Below, in pieces: positions 10,094-20,429 of a DNA stretch of 64,000 bases; the first letter of the stretch is position 1, and each line of letters opens with the position of its first letter. The position numbers and the translations under genes are program-made. Under the pieces are notes generated by a model. It was not told the origin of the DNA. It ran no database searches and was given only the letters and a program-made list of their open reading frames with translations. This stretch comes from Bremia lactucae (Eukaryota > Oomycota > Peronosporomycetes > Peronosporales > Peronosporaceae): contig NC_090616.1 of the NCBI RefSeq assembly GCF_004359215.1, positions 3,267,388 to 3,331,387 on the forward strand, in the 5' to 3' direction.

Positions 10094-10653
10094 AGATGTC
10101 GCCCCACATCAGTCACTATTGTGACTGTTGGTTAAGGGGGGAGGTGATGTAACGGGGTGTCCCGTTACATCAAATATTATTCATACAAATTTTTTTTTTA
10201 CTTCCTAAAAGAGGAAATATATAAAGAAGTACAAAATTATCATCTTTTATAAACTTTGACTTAATAGTTCCAATATCACCATATTCGGTAATATTGACGC
10301 AATAAGACATGAGTTCTATTGATTGGTTGTTTATTTTTAAGTCAACCCAGGCCAAACGTCACAAGAGACGATTGTGCGGTGCGCAAGTAGGCGCCATTTT
10401 AATTTGTTATTAACATAATACAGTAAGTAATAAATAGAAGATCGTTACGTAGGAAGTTAATATATCAATACACTTTCACTTTTTCCCTATTCTAATGCCT
10501 TAAATTTACCTTTAGGCGCTAAGACCTCTTACCTACTCTGAACCATCTTTTGCACGTCGTGTACGTGAAGTAGTTGAGGCGCCGCACCTTCACTGTAATC
10601 AGTATAGGTTGACTAGTACTGTTGTCGGTTCTAGCGAAAGATTTCCCGTTACA
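10094..10653 (+). mobile_element. GyB-4, 3' end only (polypurine tract and LTR)
   Basis: Bases 10094-10147 match the pre-LTR sequence of GyB-2 (32080-32120) and GyB-3 (49060-49109): CAGTCACTATTGTGACTGTTGG, partly a small palindrome, then GGGGGGAGG. The LTR runs from TGTAACGGGG at 10148 to CCGTTACA at 10653 (506 bp). The body is missing. Confidence 0.85.
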
Positions 10654-11099
10654 AGTATAGTAAAATGCTTTCGTCATTAAGCGATCTTTGCAGACTGCGA
10701 CAGTCAACTTTACAGAGCATCCTTGTAGGTAAAATTATTTCGTTAAATTTCTTTTTGGTGCATCACCCAATACTGAGAGGAATTGTTAACACTAACGAAC
10801 ACTATTTAGCGACGCTAGAAAACGCGATCGTGATAAATGGGATGTGTCAGTGAGCTCACAGTTTTTGACCAACATCATTATGGTAATGGCTCAAAGATTT
10901 GGTCCTGACTGATACTGGAGAAGTAAAAAACTCAGACCTTAACCTTAGTTCAAATGGAATCAAGCATCCAATTGCTAATATTGTGTCGAAGGAGCCGTAA
11001 ATTAATTAATAAAGTAGGAGTGGGGTGAGCTGTTTGACCATTTAAAACCAATTAAAACGTCCTGCAGTGACAGCTCATATTTTAGTAGTCACTGAACCA
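10654..11099. other. Unassigned stretch with two short frames
   Basis: A plus frame at 10665-10853 (62 codons, ATG start, hydrophobic middle) and an open run of about 38 codons near 10890-11000 (LVLTDTGEVKNSDLN) are visible. Neither matches a retrotransposon domain I recognise. They may be scraps of host DNA between elements. Confidence 0.35.
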
Positions 11100-11281
11100 A
11101 GACCAGCATGTAACGGGGCACCTTTTACAAGGACTGCCTTAAAAGGACGCTTTGAGATGACCGACAGTGGCAAGTGTGCATTTGTGCTAGGCATCGAGCT
11201 TGTGAACAATGACTATGGCAGTGTGACAATGTGTCAACGGGATACTGATGACAGTACTAGCCAACCTGCACTGAAATAGTG
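11100..11281 (+). pseudogene. CopB RT scrap
   Basis: The frame 11067-11279 contains LKGRFEMTDSGKCAFVLGI followed by a GSVT and CQR motif, which is the palm-to-connection segment of a copia RT. It is isolated. It could be the remainder of CopB-1, whose frame stops at 5612, separated by later insertions. Confidence 0.65.
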
Positions 11282-11284
11282 AAG

Positions 11285-11444
11285 GTAGAATGCCTCGATT
11301 GACTCACGTAAACTGACGTGCAGAGGAAGGTCACAAGTAGCTAAGAAGTCTTAATAGAGTAATTCTAAGGATCGCCCCGAGAGTCATGTTAGCTTGACGC
11401 AAACATATCATAACGGGAGTGGGACCGCAATCTTTTGCGGTTTG
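11285..11444 (+). pseudogene. GyB-1 antisense gene, N-terminal-side scrap
   Basis: Its reverse complement aligns with the region at 31395-31500 of GyB-2 and 48405-48510 of GyB-3: AACCGCAA, ATTGCGGTCCC, then GACTC. In this minus-strand element the antisense gene would therefore read on the plus strand here. Confidence 0.6.
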
Positions 11445-11445
11445 G

Positions 11446-11790
11446 TATGATGTCGTCCTACTGTCTACGGGTAAACCTACCAAGAACATGTAGTGACGAC
11501 TGTGGGCAGTAATAAATTACTGCCCGAATATAACGGCCCGTTTCGTGTACATCACCGTCAAGGCAATGCGCACACAATCGAGCTGCCTCGTAGGAAGCGT
11601 ACACAACCTACAATTTATGTCGGGCGACTCCGCCCGTACAACCAGTACGAGGCTTGATCCGATTCCGGATCATTCCGGAACGGCCTAAGGCGTCTGCTGA
11701 AGCCTGATGGTTCCGAGCTAAAGCATGATAGTTTTAGGACAGAGTCTGGTTCTTTGAACTAGACGATACACTACATCCTACAAGGATGAG
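11446..11790 (+). pseudogene. GyB-1 integrase C-terminal tail (inverted)
   Basis: Frame-broken pieces match the GyB-3 tail at 47078-47310: a GPFRV-type motif, RQGNAHTIELP, then YVGRLRPY. This C-terminal module of gypsy integrases binds DNA. There is no chromodomain in GyB. Confidence 0.7.
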
Positions 11791-12404
11791 TGAGAATTTT
11801 GACAAGCTGCCACCAGATCGTTTTGGAGGGACTGATGCGTCCTCTCTTCGCCAGTCGATCAATCGCAATTTGCGCCCTTTTATAACTGGTTACCAGAAAC
11901 ATTACCGAACGCAGCGCTAACTCGCGGGGACGGGATTGCTCGTGATCAATGTCCTTCCTTAAATCATGAAGGGTGAACCATAATCAGATGTTGATTCAGG
12001 TTCGTCAATCGAGGCGAATCCGATTTTCCCTCCCCCTCCACATCCATTGACGGATTCGAGTGGTGATGAGTGTTTCCTTGTTGAGCGCTTCTTGAACCAC
12101 GAGTTATACCGTTCGTTGGCGAGGGTATGGAACCACGTTCCTAACTGATGATGGACGTTCCGGGTAGTGCGACGAGACCCATTCTCCTCGACAGAGGGTC
12201 CATCAGCGAACGAGCACTTCCCGCGCTCGTAAAAAGGATTGGAGTTCTCAATCTCTTCGCGCATCCACAAGAGCCGAGCGTCCTCCTATTAGGATTTTTA
12301 AGGAGAGATGCCTCCTTAGGAGCCTGACCTGCACCCTTAAACCATAAATTTGAGTCCCTTCACGAAAGACAAGACATCCCTGCCTCCCTAGACAAACGGA
12401 CCGT
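11791..12404 (-). pseudogene. GyB-1 antisense gene, C-terminal part (inverted)
   Basis: Minus frames at 11959-12270 and 12248-12400 match the GyB-2 and GyB-3 antisense genes: ERGKCSFADGPSVEENGSRR here, SFSDGPSVEEDGSRR in GyB-2. They share the VNGCGGG segment and a GSPFMI end. The gene is cut at 12405 by the inversion breakpoint. Confidence 0.65.
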
Positions 12405-12405
12405 A

Positions 12406-13770
12406 GTCGGTCCTCCGCAGCAGCGATAGAATCAAATACGAAACCGGCCCCTGCTTCTCTAGCCATCAGGAATTCTCTTGCTGACTCGATTCTTCTGGAC
12501 GACCGGCGCGCACTGCGGAGATGTCAATCGCCTCACTAGTGAGATCATTATTGTTCTCATTGATAATATTGTTTCGATGCTGGGTCTTTCAGCATCGTTA
12601 TCAAAGCCAGTAATAGCATTATTGCCATAACTGAGTTTGTCCACTTCGATGTTAATTGAATCAACATCATCGCATTGACCGTAGGGTCAATGCGCGATAA
12701 AATGGTTTGTTCTTTTCTCCAGAGAATCCCTCCCCCTCTTGAATAAGAGTAAGTTACTCTCACCGGATGACCTAAGCCATTGACAGAAAACGGTGTATGC
12801 TTTGTAGAAGAATGAGTTGAATTGTTGATGGCAACTTCTACCGTCGGCTAGAACTCGCTCCAACTCGTAAAAGAGTAGACGTATCCGTGAAGTATCACTT
12901 GAAGGATACGATTTGCACGTTATGTCTGACCATCTGTTTAAGGATGGTCAGAAGTTGACATTTTCAGCTGTTCCAAGTGATTTGAACACACCTTGCCAAA
13001 ACTCCGCCGTGGATCTGGTCTCGATCTGAGTCCAGTTTACGGGGTAATACTTGGAGTCGAAATATCGTGCTGACAAAGACACGAGCACAGCCTTTGGCTG
13101 TGATCGACTCCGGGACTGCATCAAGATGTACCATCTTGCTGAAGCGATCAACAAACCCTAGAATACCATTATTCTCGGTATCGTTATCGGGAAATTCGAA
13201 GACGAATCCATGGATACGAACTGCCAACACTCTGCTTGAACAGGCAGAGGTTGTAATGGAGCACGGGACGAGCACTGAGCACTGGGCTTCACCCGTTGAC
13301 AAACTTTGCAAGCACGTATGTACTTGCAGACAAACTTATACTGGCGTGGTATCGTCATCGGGAAATTCGCGTTGGTATCGTCATCGGGAAATTCGAAGAC
13401 GAATCCATGGATACGAACTGCCAACACTCTGCTTGAACAGGCAGAGGTTGTAATGGAGCACGGGACGAGCACTGAGCACTGGGCTTCACCCGTTGACAAA
13501 CTTTGCAAGCACGTATGTACTTGCGGACAAACTTATACTGGCGTGGCCAGAAGAAGTCGCGACGCATCGTAAGATAAGTCTTTCAACGCCCACGATGGCC
13601 ACATATTGTTGCATCTTGGCACTCATACATGATGCTAAACCCAAATCATTATGGGTGGGGATGACGACACGAAGTGTGTCGACAGCAATAGCTGTGTAAT
13701 ACAGTAACCCATTGCGTGTTGTGTATCGATCTGTTAAGGATCGATACAATTTCGACAATCCTTTTAAAGA
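12406..13770 (-). pseudogene. GyB-1 integrase with an internal tandem duplication
   Basis: The zinc region and core are seen at 12964-13758: GVERLIL, KYIRACKVCQRVKPSAQ, then GFVDRFSKMVHLDAVPESIT. The segment with the second half of the zinc finger and the first catalytic strand occurs twice (see 13179-13546). The VTYSYSRGGG run near 12750 leads into an Asn/Asp-rich linker. Stops throughout. Confidence 0.78.
13179..13546 (-). repeat. Tandem duplication of about 171 bp within the GyB-1 integrase
   Basis: Bases 13179-13349 recur at 13375-13545 almost unchanged (period 196 bp). The 25 bp between them repeat the start of the unit (ATCGTCATCGGGAAATTCG). Both copies encode the same CKVCQRVKPSAQ stretch. 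Confidence 0.9.
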
Positions 13771-14335
13771 AAATGGAATGGATTTCTAAGGTAATCCATC
13801 AACCTTTAAAAAGCCGTCTCTTCTTGATAAGCTCTTCTAACGTCGTCAAGTAATGTTGACGATAAAACACTCAGTGTTGCAATAGTGGCGTTATGCTCAC
13901 TATTGATTTGCGTAGTAGGCCTATACTCACTGTTGTTTTGCGCTGCCGGCTCAAAAACGAGCCGGCGCGAAGTATTACTCTGCGAGGAAAGAAAACCGTC
14001 TCGCCATTCTTTGCGAGAGAGTGTGGACTGTTTACGGCCATGCGTAAAGACGCATGGTCCGTAAAAACAATGAACGGTCTATCTCTCAAGAGATAGACCA
14101 TTAACTTAAGGAGTTTCTTGTCATGCACTGGATAATGGCGTTTAGCTGATTGAAGCTGACGCAATTGAAAAGAGACAACGCGCTATATGTATCCTACTGC
14201 ATCAACGCACAGCTGATTGCTAAATAGCTAACGTTGCAGACCACATGAAATGGTCTGTCTTGGTCCGCAAGCGCCAGGCTTGGCAATTGCATTAAACTTT
14301 GCATGATACCCTGAAAAGAGCGCTGACATTCAGCG
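13771..14335 (-). pseudogene. GyB-1 RNase H
   Basis: The minus frame at 13871-14164 has YPVHDKKLL and FTDHASLRMAVNSPH, with the catalytic D of TDHAS kept. The upstream CDAS strand near 14240 is damaged. The frame shifts in the tether. Confidence 0.75.
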
Positions 14336-15060
14336 TTTTATGACCACTTTTTTGTCTTCAACAAAGAAGAAAGATTATTTTCATTTTAACATTATTACGT
14401 GAGCACTTTTGCAGGTACGCCGCTAAGCCGAGAACTTTTGAAGTCCCTTTACATCGACCGGCACAGGCCATTTGATGATCTCCTTGATCTTTTCCGGATC
14501 TGTGTGTAAACCGTGTTTGTCCACGATTCACCCAAGACGTGGTATTTCGCTTGCACCAAATACACTTCTTGAGATTTGCATACAACTGTGCTTACGCATT
14601 AGAGGAAGGACCTTCCAGACGTACTTCAACATCGAACTTTCCGTTCTTGGCTCTGCTATGAACGAAGACGTCATTAAAATAACTCGGTGCAAAATCCCGC
14701 ACCGATCTTAACAGATTGGTTACACATCTATTAAATGTCGTAGGGGCGTTTTAAGTCCCTGTGGCATGACCAGCGACTCCCATGGCATACCGATTGGGGT
14801 GCTCACTGCTGTAAACGGGATATCTTGTTCACGCATGATGATCTGATAGAATCCATCCATCAGATCCATTGACGAAAAGATAGTAGTCTTTGACATACCA
14901 TCATTGATTACGTCTTTTCGTGGTATCGGCGTTTGAGCCGGTACAGTTGCAGCGTTTACTTTATTAGATGCATGCACAATCCGCCATCCTCCTGTTTGTA
15001 TACGCAAACTGAAGGTCGGAGGGCTATGTGAGGAAGTTGACTCCCTACCGTAATCCGCTG
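14336..15060 (-). pseudogene. GyB-1 reverse transcriptase, catalytic box mutated
   Basis: The minus frame at 14720-15007 shows NKVNAATVPAQTPIPRKD and MDLMDGFYQIIMREQD. The active-site box near 14660-14690 reads YFNDVFVHSR, so the first catalytic aspartate of YFDD is asparagine. The frame at 14358-14585 is the following ANLKKC segment. Confidence 0.8.
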
Positions 15061-16420
15061 CTAAGCGATCGGCAAAGAATTTGTCGATCGCTCATACTTG
15101 TTCAAGAGGAAATTGCCATTGCTTCATGACACAGTCTTTCGAACCTGAAATCAGGTCGATTTCGTGTCGAGTGTTTTTATCCTTAGGCAACTCGCACGGT
15201 ACTGATGGAATATATCTTAGATTCTCTTCATCCTTATACAAAGGGTTTGTTTTCGAAGACTCCCAGGATTGGGACGTAAAACTTTCAATCCGAGGCTTCT
15301 CATCGAGGACACTTGCGTCCATTGTAAAGCTACTGAGAATCCATTTGTTCTCAGACAATACTATTGCCGACCGAACATCGGCCACGTAGTTGTCATATGT
15401 GACAAGTACGCAGATTTGCTTGAATTTGCCACTACGCAGATCACGCATGAACCGTTATAGCTCTAGCGTTGGCAATATAGTCATCCCCGAAGTTACTATT
15501 CTGAGGCGCTATGTATAAGCACCGAAACTTAGTCCATTGTAAACTAAGACATTTAATGTCTCAGTTTCCTCTTTTAATCTTATTTTATATGTACCTGGAA
15601 ACCTTTGACCACAGGTTTCTGGAAATTTATTCCCGCAGATAGTTGGAGACGCATGCCCTCAAGTTTTATTTGGGGAGTATCCTCCCCAACTGCCTCTAGC
15701 TGTGTTTGCGCAACCACAGCGAGATCCTCTACGATCGATTTTCCAGTCGATCTAGGATTTTCGCACTGTCTCTTATAGACATCCGTTTCTAATTTTCTTG
15801 GATGTTGCTTTTGTTGCAAACATCCTTGTTTCGTACGACTCGATGTTTATAACTGGTCGAACCTCGACGCTGCCTGTGCTTGTGCACAGCCGTCTGTATC
15901 TAAATCCACAGTGTGATGGGTTGCCATACTGAGGTCTCGTGCCGTCTTGCAGCGACCGAACCACAAGTTAGGCCATCGCACCCACTTATAGGACACATCC
16001 ACATGCTTGTGACGCTCCAAGACGTTCATCAGATGGTCATCTGATGAAAGAGAGGCAGGCATCGTCGCGGCTTGTCCATGCTGCCAGCTCATGCATAGTT
16101 CGAGCTTTCTGAGCCATGGTAATCCAAGGGTGATATCAAATTTGTCATCCAATTCCAGTATCATGAAATAAAAATTGTACTGTTTACCTTTAACGTGTAT
16201 TGGATTTCTAACACTCGTGTAATTACTATTACAGATGCACCTGTCGCTAGGCGCACTATCATCGTCGTTAGAGGTATATCACGCATAATGAATTGGAGTC
16301 TTTGATCCTGTAGCGATTGGTGTCAAATATAATTGTTCGACGCCCCACAATCGACTAGGGACTTTAGTGGCAATTTATTTTCCACTACAATTTACAAGGT
16401 GATATGGTTGATTGTATCCC
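15061..16420 (-). pseudogene. GyB-1 protease and protease-RT linker
   Basis: Near 16335-16375 the minus strand reads SLVDCGASNNYI, the retropepsin active site with cysteine where Ser/Thr is usual (DCG, not D[ST]G). The frame at 15847-16164 continues DDKFDITLGLPWLRK, the C-terminal strand. The frames at 15580-15819 and 15092-15448 are the linker, also present in GyB-3 at 43.75-44.33 kb. Confidence 0.75.
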
Positions 16421-17013
16421 GTGGGGCAGTTACACACCAGCCTCGATACTCGGGTAAAGTGTCTCGCATTAAAGAAAGTCATAATACGGCCTGCACACGA
16501 TGATTTTTATTATTTCTTACAAAACAGAATTTCCACGTCATAACCTTTCTTTTCGACTACCAAACATCAAGTCCTCTTCCAAATCATGGAGGAAGCGATC
16601 GAATTTGTCGATCTTCGACTCTATATCCGACACATGTCACACACAAAGACCAAGCCGGAACAAGGTGATTCTTAACAGGACTGTCTGCAAGATCTTAAAT
16701 AAACACAGTTACCTGTGTTTGCTCATCACTTTGATAACTTACGATACAACTGACCAGGTACCCTGTATGCTGGGCATTGGGGTGAAAGTTACGCTTGCGG
16801 CTCAAATGTTTGCATGAGCCGGGTATTAAAGACCTTATACTACCCAAAAACAAATGGGTCGTGACGCTTGAGCCCCAAAGCCCAAGATTTGACACGTCTG
16901 GCTAAGTTGGACATGCCAAATTTCACTTTCGTCGCATCATCATTGATTAAGCGAGCTTTAATGACGTCGTCTAATTTGACGAACCATCTTAAGAGGGAGT
17001 CGCCTTCGACTCA
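16421..17013 (-). pseudogene. GyB-1 gag, main part
   Basis: Reading the minus strand from 17013, EGDSLLRWFVKLDDVI and a following KFGMSNL run form a typical Ty3 gag domain, then a QQ-rich helix region down to about 16500 (frame 16695-16895). So GyB has a normal sense gag. Its N-terminal part is on the other strand at 17327-17590 because of inversion 2. Confidence 0.7.
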
Positions 17014-17014
17014 G

Positions 17015-17326
17015 GCCAATCGTTACAAGACACGATTGTGTGGTGCGCAAGTAGGCGCCTTTATAACTTGTTATTAACATAATACAGTCAGTAATAAATA
17101 GAAGATCGTTGCGTAGGATATTAATATCTTAATGCAATTTTACTTTTTCCCTATTTTAAAGCCTTAGAATTTACTTTTAGTAGCTAAGACCTCTCTGCTA
17201 CTTAAAACTTTCCTCTACACGTCGTGTGCGTGAAGTAATCGAGGCGCCGCACCTACACTGTAATCAGTGTAGGTTGACTAGTATTATTATTAGTACTAGC
17301 AAAGGGTGCCCCGATACACTTGTAGT
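17015..17326 (+). repeat. GyB LTR 3' part (inverted)
   Basis: Matches the second half of the LTRs at 10148-10653 and 49110-49621, including GATTGTG, GGTGCGCAAG and the CGTGAAGTAATCGAGGCGCC stretch, and ends in CCCCGATACA at about 17326. Confidence 0.82.
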
Positions 17327-17590
17327 CCGTTCAACTGGCATTGGCGCCATGCTGTTCAATTTGAACGCAGATGACCAGCATGCGGTCATATCCGAGTTCA
17401 TAAAACATGAACTCGACGGGGCCAAGAAAAAGATTTCTAGCTTTACCAGCAAGGCTTTCAACACGTGGATGTGTTGAGAGGACAGGTGCTCAACAGTTGG
17501 AAATGTTGTGACAGCAGCAATTACATGCTGCTAGCGGGCCGACGCTTCTGCGTCGACCATAACGCTTAAAGATAAAAATTGCTAAGTTAA
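17327..17590 (+). pseudogene. GyB gag N-terminus (inverted)
   Basis: The frame at 17226-17477 includes MLFNLNADDQHAVISEFIKH and a KKKISSFTSKAFNTW run, placed directly after the LTR where gag should start. Stops follow. It continues in the gag on the minus strand below 17014. Confidence 0.55.
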
Positions 17591-17796
17591 GGCAGTTGAC
17601 TTAAAAATAAAACAACCAATCAATAGAACTAATGTCTTATTGCGTCAATATTACAGAATTTGGTGATATTGGAATTATTAAGTCAAAGTTTATGAAAGAT
17701 AATAATTTTGTACTCCTTCATTTATTTCTCTTATATAAAAGAATTTTTTATATCTCTTATAGGTATTATATTTATGTAAAGGGACACCCCGTTGCA
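17591..17796 (-). repeat. GyB-1 5' LTR, 5' part
   Basis: On the minus strand it starts TGCAACGGGGTGTCCC at 17796 and matches the first 210 bp of the GyB LTR, including the AGACATTAGTTCTATTGATT segment. Confidence 0.82.
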
Positions 17797-18075
17797 AAGT
17801 TCCTACGTAACGAGTTTCTACCTACTGACTTTGATATCAATAACTAATTATGTGTAGAGCCTCCTTGCACACCGCCCAATCGTGTCTTATAACGATTGGC
17901 AAAATTGACGTAAACTTAAATCAACCAATCAACAGAACTATTGTCATGTTGCCTCAACATTATTAAACTTTGTAAAAATTGAAACAACTGAGTCATAATT
18001 ATTAAAATGATAATAATTCTATATTTTTTATTATTTTCCTTTTATAGAAAATAATGTTTATCATCGTCTTATGAG
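17797..18075 (-). repeat. Older GyB LTR fragment
   Basis: Minus-strand LTR sequence from near the LTR start to its middle (CAATCGT, GATTGGGCGGTG, then TACGTAGGAAC), clearly diverged from its neighbour. It ends where GyB-1 begins, so GyB-1 probably landed in this LTR. Confidence 0.7.
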
Positions 18076-18604
18076 AAGTAATATATGTGACAGTACACTA
18101 ATCCCATTTCTGAGATTGTCGACGTCTTTTTACGACGGCGCACATTCCATAGCCCGTTGTTGTGTGCTTCTGGTTTTCCCATCGATTTTTGCAAAGATAA
18201 TATTTATAAATCCCTGACAATATTATTGATATTAATTTGAACAGACTCTTGTTTTTATTAGTTTAGAGTGCATACCGTACAACGTAAACATCGCCGCGAC
18301 AGACAAGCAAAAAAAAACGTATTTGCATCAATCACCGTAAGTCACAGGGATAGGAGACACATGCGACATGTGTCCTACTTATCGTGTCTTGCTTGGTGAC
18401 GACGCATCCATCAGGAAAATGATGGCCGCAGCATAGCGTCGTCATCAACCTTGGCCATATTCTTTCTAATGCGCATCGCGGACGCCATTCGGTTGACAGC
18501 AGAAATTTCCACTACATCAAGATTCCCAATTCTCACTCTTTAAATAAAACGCCGAGTAATCGAAAGGTTTTCACTTATAAAATTTTTAAATTGGAAAAGC
18601 TCTT
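18076..18604. other. Upstream region of the PX gene, host-type DNA
   Basis: No transposon similarity seen. AT-rich with a short CGACGTC/GACGGCG-rich patch near 18120-18150 and a dyad-like ACACATGCGACATGTGT near 18357-18373. This is the likely promoter space of the PX gene. Confidence 0.5.
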
Positions 18605-18612
18605 TCACTTCC
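18605..18612 (+). promoter_or_regulatory. Possible oomycete initiator upstream of the PX gene
   Basis: TCACTTCC fits the TCAYTYY-type oomycete initiator and lies 46 bases before an ATG at 18651, a distance normal for the very short leaders of oomycete genes. One short match could be chance. Confidence 0.35.
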
Positions 18613-18895
18613 AAACATCGTTTATATAAACTCGATGGCACTTAGCCAGGATGGACGGTCTTTCATGCTCACTACATGCACGAAAACTTGATTTGGCATA
18701 CGAGGTCGAGAAGTGAAAGCTTGTGATCATTTTCTTATAAAATATTGACCTGCGAAGAGGCACTTGAACGTGGGTTCAGAAAGAAAGCCACAAAGTGACG
18801 TGCTAGCGAAATATCAAGCATACATCATATCACCGTTATTCTCAGTAAATGACAGGTCGTCTGTGTTTACTTCATTTTACACTAATTGCAAACTA

Positions 18896-19510
18896 ATGAC
18901 TACTAAACGACTTCACAAAAAGCAGTCGCTCCCCGTTGGGTCTTTGCCACCCCAAGTGGCGTGGCTCGACGGTATATCTATGAGTGTGTGTTCTCTTATA
19001 TCAAAGCCGCGTACTTCTCACCAAGCCGACTATGTGCTCACGGTAACGTGCCAAAACCACATCGGGGCAGAGTCGTCAATTTGGCATTTAGTGCGCAGCT
19101 TTGACGAGTTTCGATTCTTCCGCAAGCGACTGACAACGGCGTTGCGAAGAGGACACTTTTGTCAGGCCGAATGTCCGTGGCTATACACGTTTTTGAAAAG
19201 CTATTACCCGAAATCTCAATTAATCGGAAGCACGCTGTCAAATGTAGTTAACAGACGCCGGAAAACGTTAACGCGGAGTTTGGCAACTATCAGAAGTTTT
19301 CTAATGAACAGGTCCAACCATGAATGTCCATTAGTGATGCGGGGTATCGCCCTAGAGCTGCTAGAGTTCATTGTTGGAGCAGGCCATTTCAGGCACGGTG
19401 AAGTTCCCAGCTGGTTACAAGATTTTTTACAGGAGTGGAAGGGTGGAGATCACAAAATTGATTCTTTAAGCGTGTATTATCCATCAAAAATGGCCGGGAA
19501 AAGGACTTAA
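18896..19510 (+). CDS. PX-domain protein (phosphoinositide-binding), host gene
   Basis: From the first in-frame ATG the frame gives 204 residues. Residues 15-160 fit a PX (phox homology) domain, which binds phosphoinositides on endosomal membranes. The basic RSFDEF box (67-72) corresponds to the RRYSEF motif, then come FFRKRL, CPWLYTFLKSYYPK (93-106, in the place of the proline-rich loop), GSTLSNVV and an RRRKTLTRSL helix start. CP-x-F before the loop is common in oomycete PX proteins. There are no internal stops, membrane segment or second domain. The frame is open upstream to 18749 without an ATG, so a 5' exon is likely. An ATG at 18651 with a 47-bp GT-AG intron (18713-18759) would join in frame to give 270 residues. 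That intron is short for oomycetes, so the start stays uncertain. Confidence 0.75.
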   Translation: MTTKRLHKKQSLPVGSLPPQVAWLDGISMSVCSLISKPRTSHQADYVLTVTCQNHIGAESSIWHLVRSFDEFRFFRKRLTTALRRGHFCQAECPWLYTFLKSYYPKSQLIGSTLSNVVNRRRKTLTRSLATIRSFLMNRSNHECPLVMRGIALELLEFIVGAGHFRHGEVPSWLQDFLQEWKGGDHKIDSLSVYYPSKMAGKRT

Positions 19511-20429
19511 GCTAATTGTAGGGCGATCTTGTATTGTAAGGAGAGCGGTAGGGCAATTACTTAGCCATGTCAATTTCTCCAAAGAACTTTTCATCTTTTC
19601 TAGTGTACATGCCAATGATATTACTTGATTGTTTAAATCGCTTCTAGCATTTCGATTGTATAGTATTTTTTCAACTGCTTAAGCTAACCTATTGGCTCAA
19701 CGTGCAAATCGAGACTATTCTTGTCTTTGTGTGCAACTAAAGTCTTACAAATGATGGGAAGGATCTTCATTTTTGGCTAAATGAATGTTCTACCTCCATA
19801 TTTTAAACCCAACAGAGAAATTCTGCAAGTCAAGTACTAGAGTTTCATATTAAGCTTCTTCTCAAGAAAAAATACTTTCCGGGTCCTTAATGTTATAATA
19901 CCCTTTTTAATATAAGATTTGGTCTATTACAATAAAAAACTTTGGTCAGTCAGTAAACACCTATTGTATACATTTTGTAAGAATTTAAACTTGGTTCAGT
20001 AAAACTCTATATTATTAACATCAACTAATATGATGCAGCAACTTAAGCGTGAAAAACTATTACTCTGACCTAGATTCTTGGGCAGAGCTACGAAGTTACT
20101 CTCTGACTCATTGTACCTGTCAGTTTATAACAGGTTTAAATACCTTTGTTAAGCGATGGACTTTGCTTATGATGAGATGTTGCGGCGCAGCGTGAGTGAC
20201 ATATGTTAGCGCAGATTAGGCTCTACTGCGAGAATTATTGAGTTGTCGAAGACCTAGTAGATAAAGTTGCTTGATGGATAAACCCCGCAATGAATTGAAA
20301 ATTGGTTCTAAGCTCGCAATCTGAATGATATTTTCAATTCTTTTGATACTGACTTTTTCTACTGGCTTGTAATAGCCGGATTTTCTACTAGACCTGAAAA
20401 TAAGACGCCACGAGCCTTCGATTTTTTTT
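19511..20429. other. Downstream host-type DNA, nothing recognised
   Basis: AT-rich, without frames above about 40 codons of interest and without similarity to the transposon families here. AATAAA-like signals occur near 19931, which could serve as the 3' end of the PX gene. GyB-2 sequence starts at about 20430. Confidence 0.45.

Larger units (their letters stand above)
11445..12405. other. Inversion 1 (about 0.96 kb) inside GyB-1
   Basis: Left of 11445 and right of 12405 the element reads on the minus strand, but between them the integrase tail reads plus and the antisense gene reads minus. At 12405 integrase breaks within a FVFDSIAAAEDR run. The continuation (DVVLLSTGK) lies at the far end, 11446. 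Flipping the block joins them, losing perhaps 60 bp of integrase and about 300 bp of the antisense gene. Confidence 0.78.
17014..17590. other. Inversion 2 (about 0.58 kb) across the GyB-1 LTR and gag
   Basis: Minus gag stops at 17014. The block reads on the plus strand as LTR 3' part followed by gag N-terminus. At 17591 the LTR 5' part resumes on the minus strand. The LTR is split once, at the same internal point on both sides (after AAGTCAAC and before CCAATCG), so flipping the block restores LTR-gag order. Confidence 0.8.
11285..17796 (-). mobile_element. GyB-1, Ty3/gypsy element with two internal inversions
   Basis: On the minus strand from 17796: LTR 5' part, [inverted LTR 3' part and gag start], gag, protease, RT, RNase H, integrase, [inverted integrase tail and part of the antisense gene], remainder of the antisense gene. 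Turning back 17014-17590 and 11445-12405 restores one nearly complete element in the normal order. No 3' LTR is left: the element ends against the CopB scrap. RT has lost its catalytic aspartate. Confidence 0.82.
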
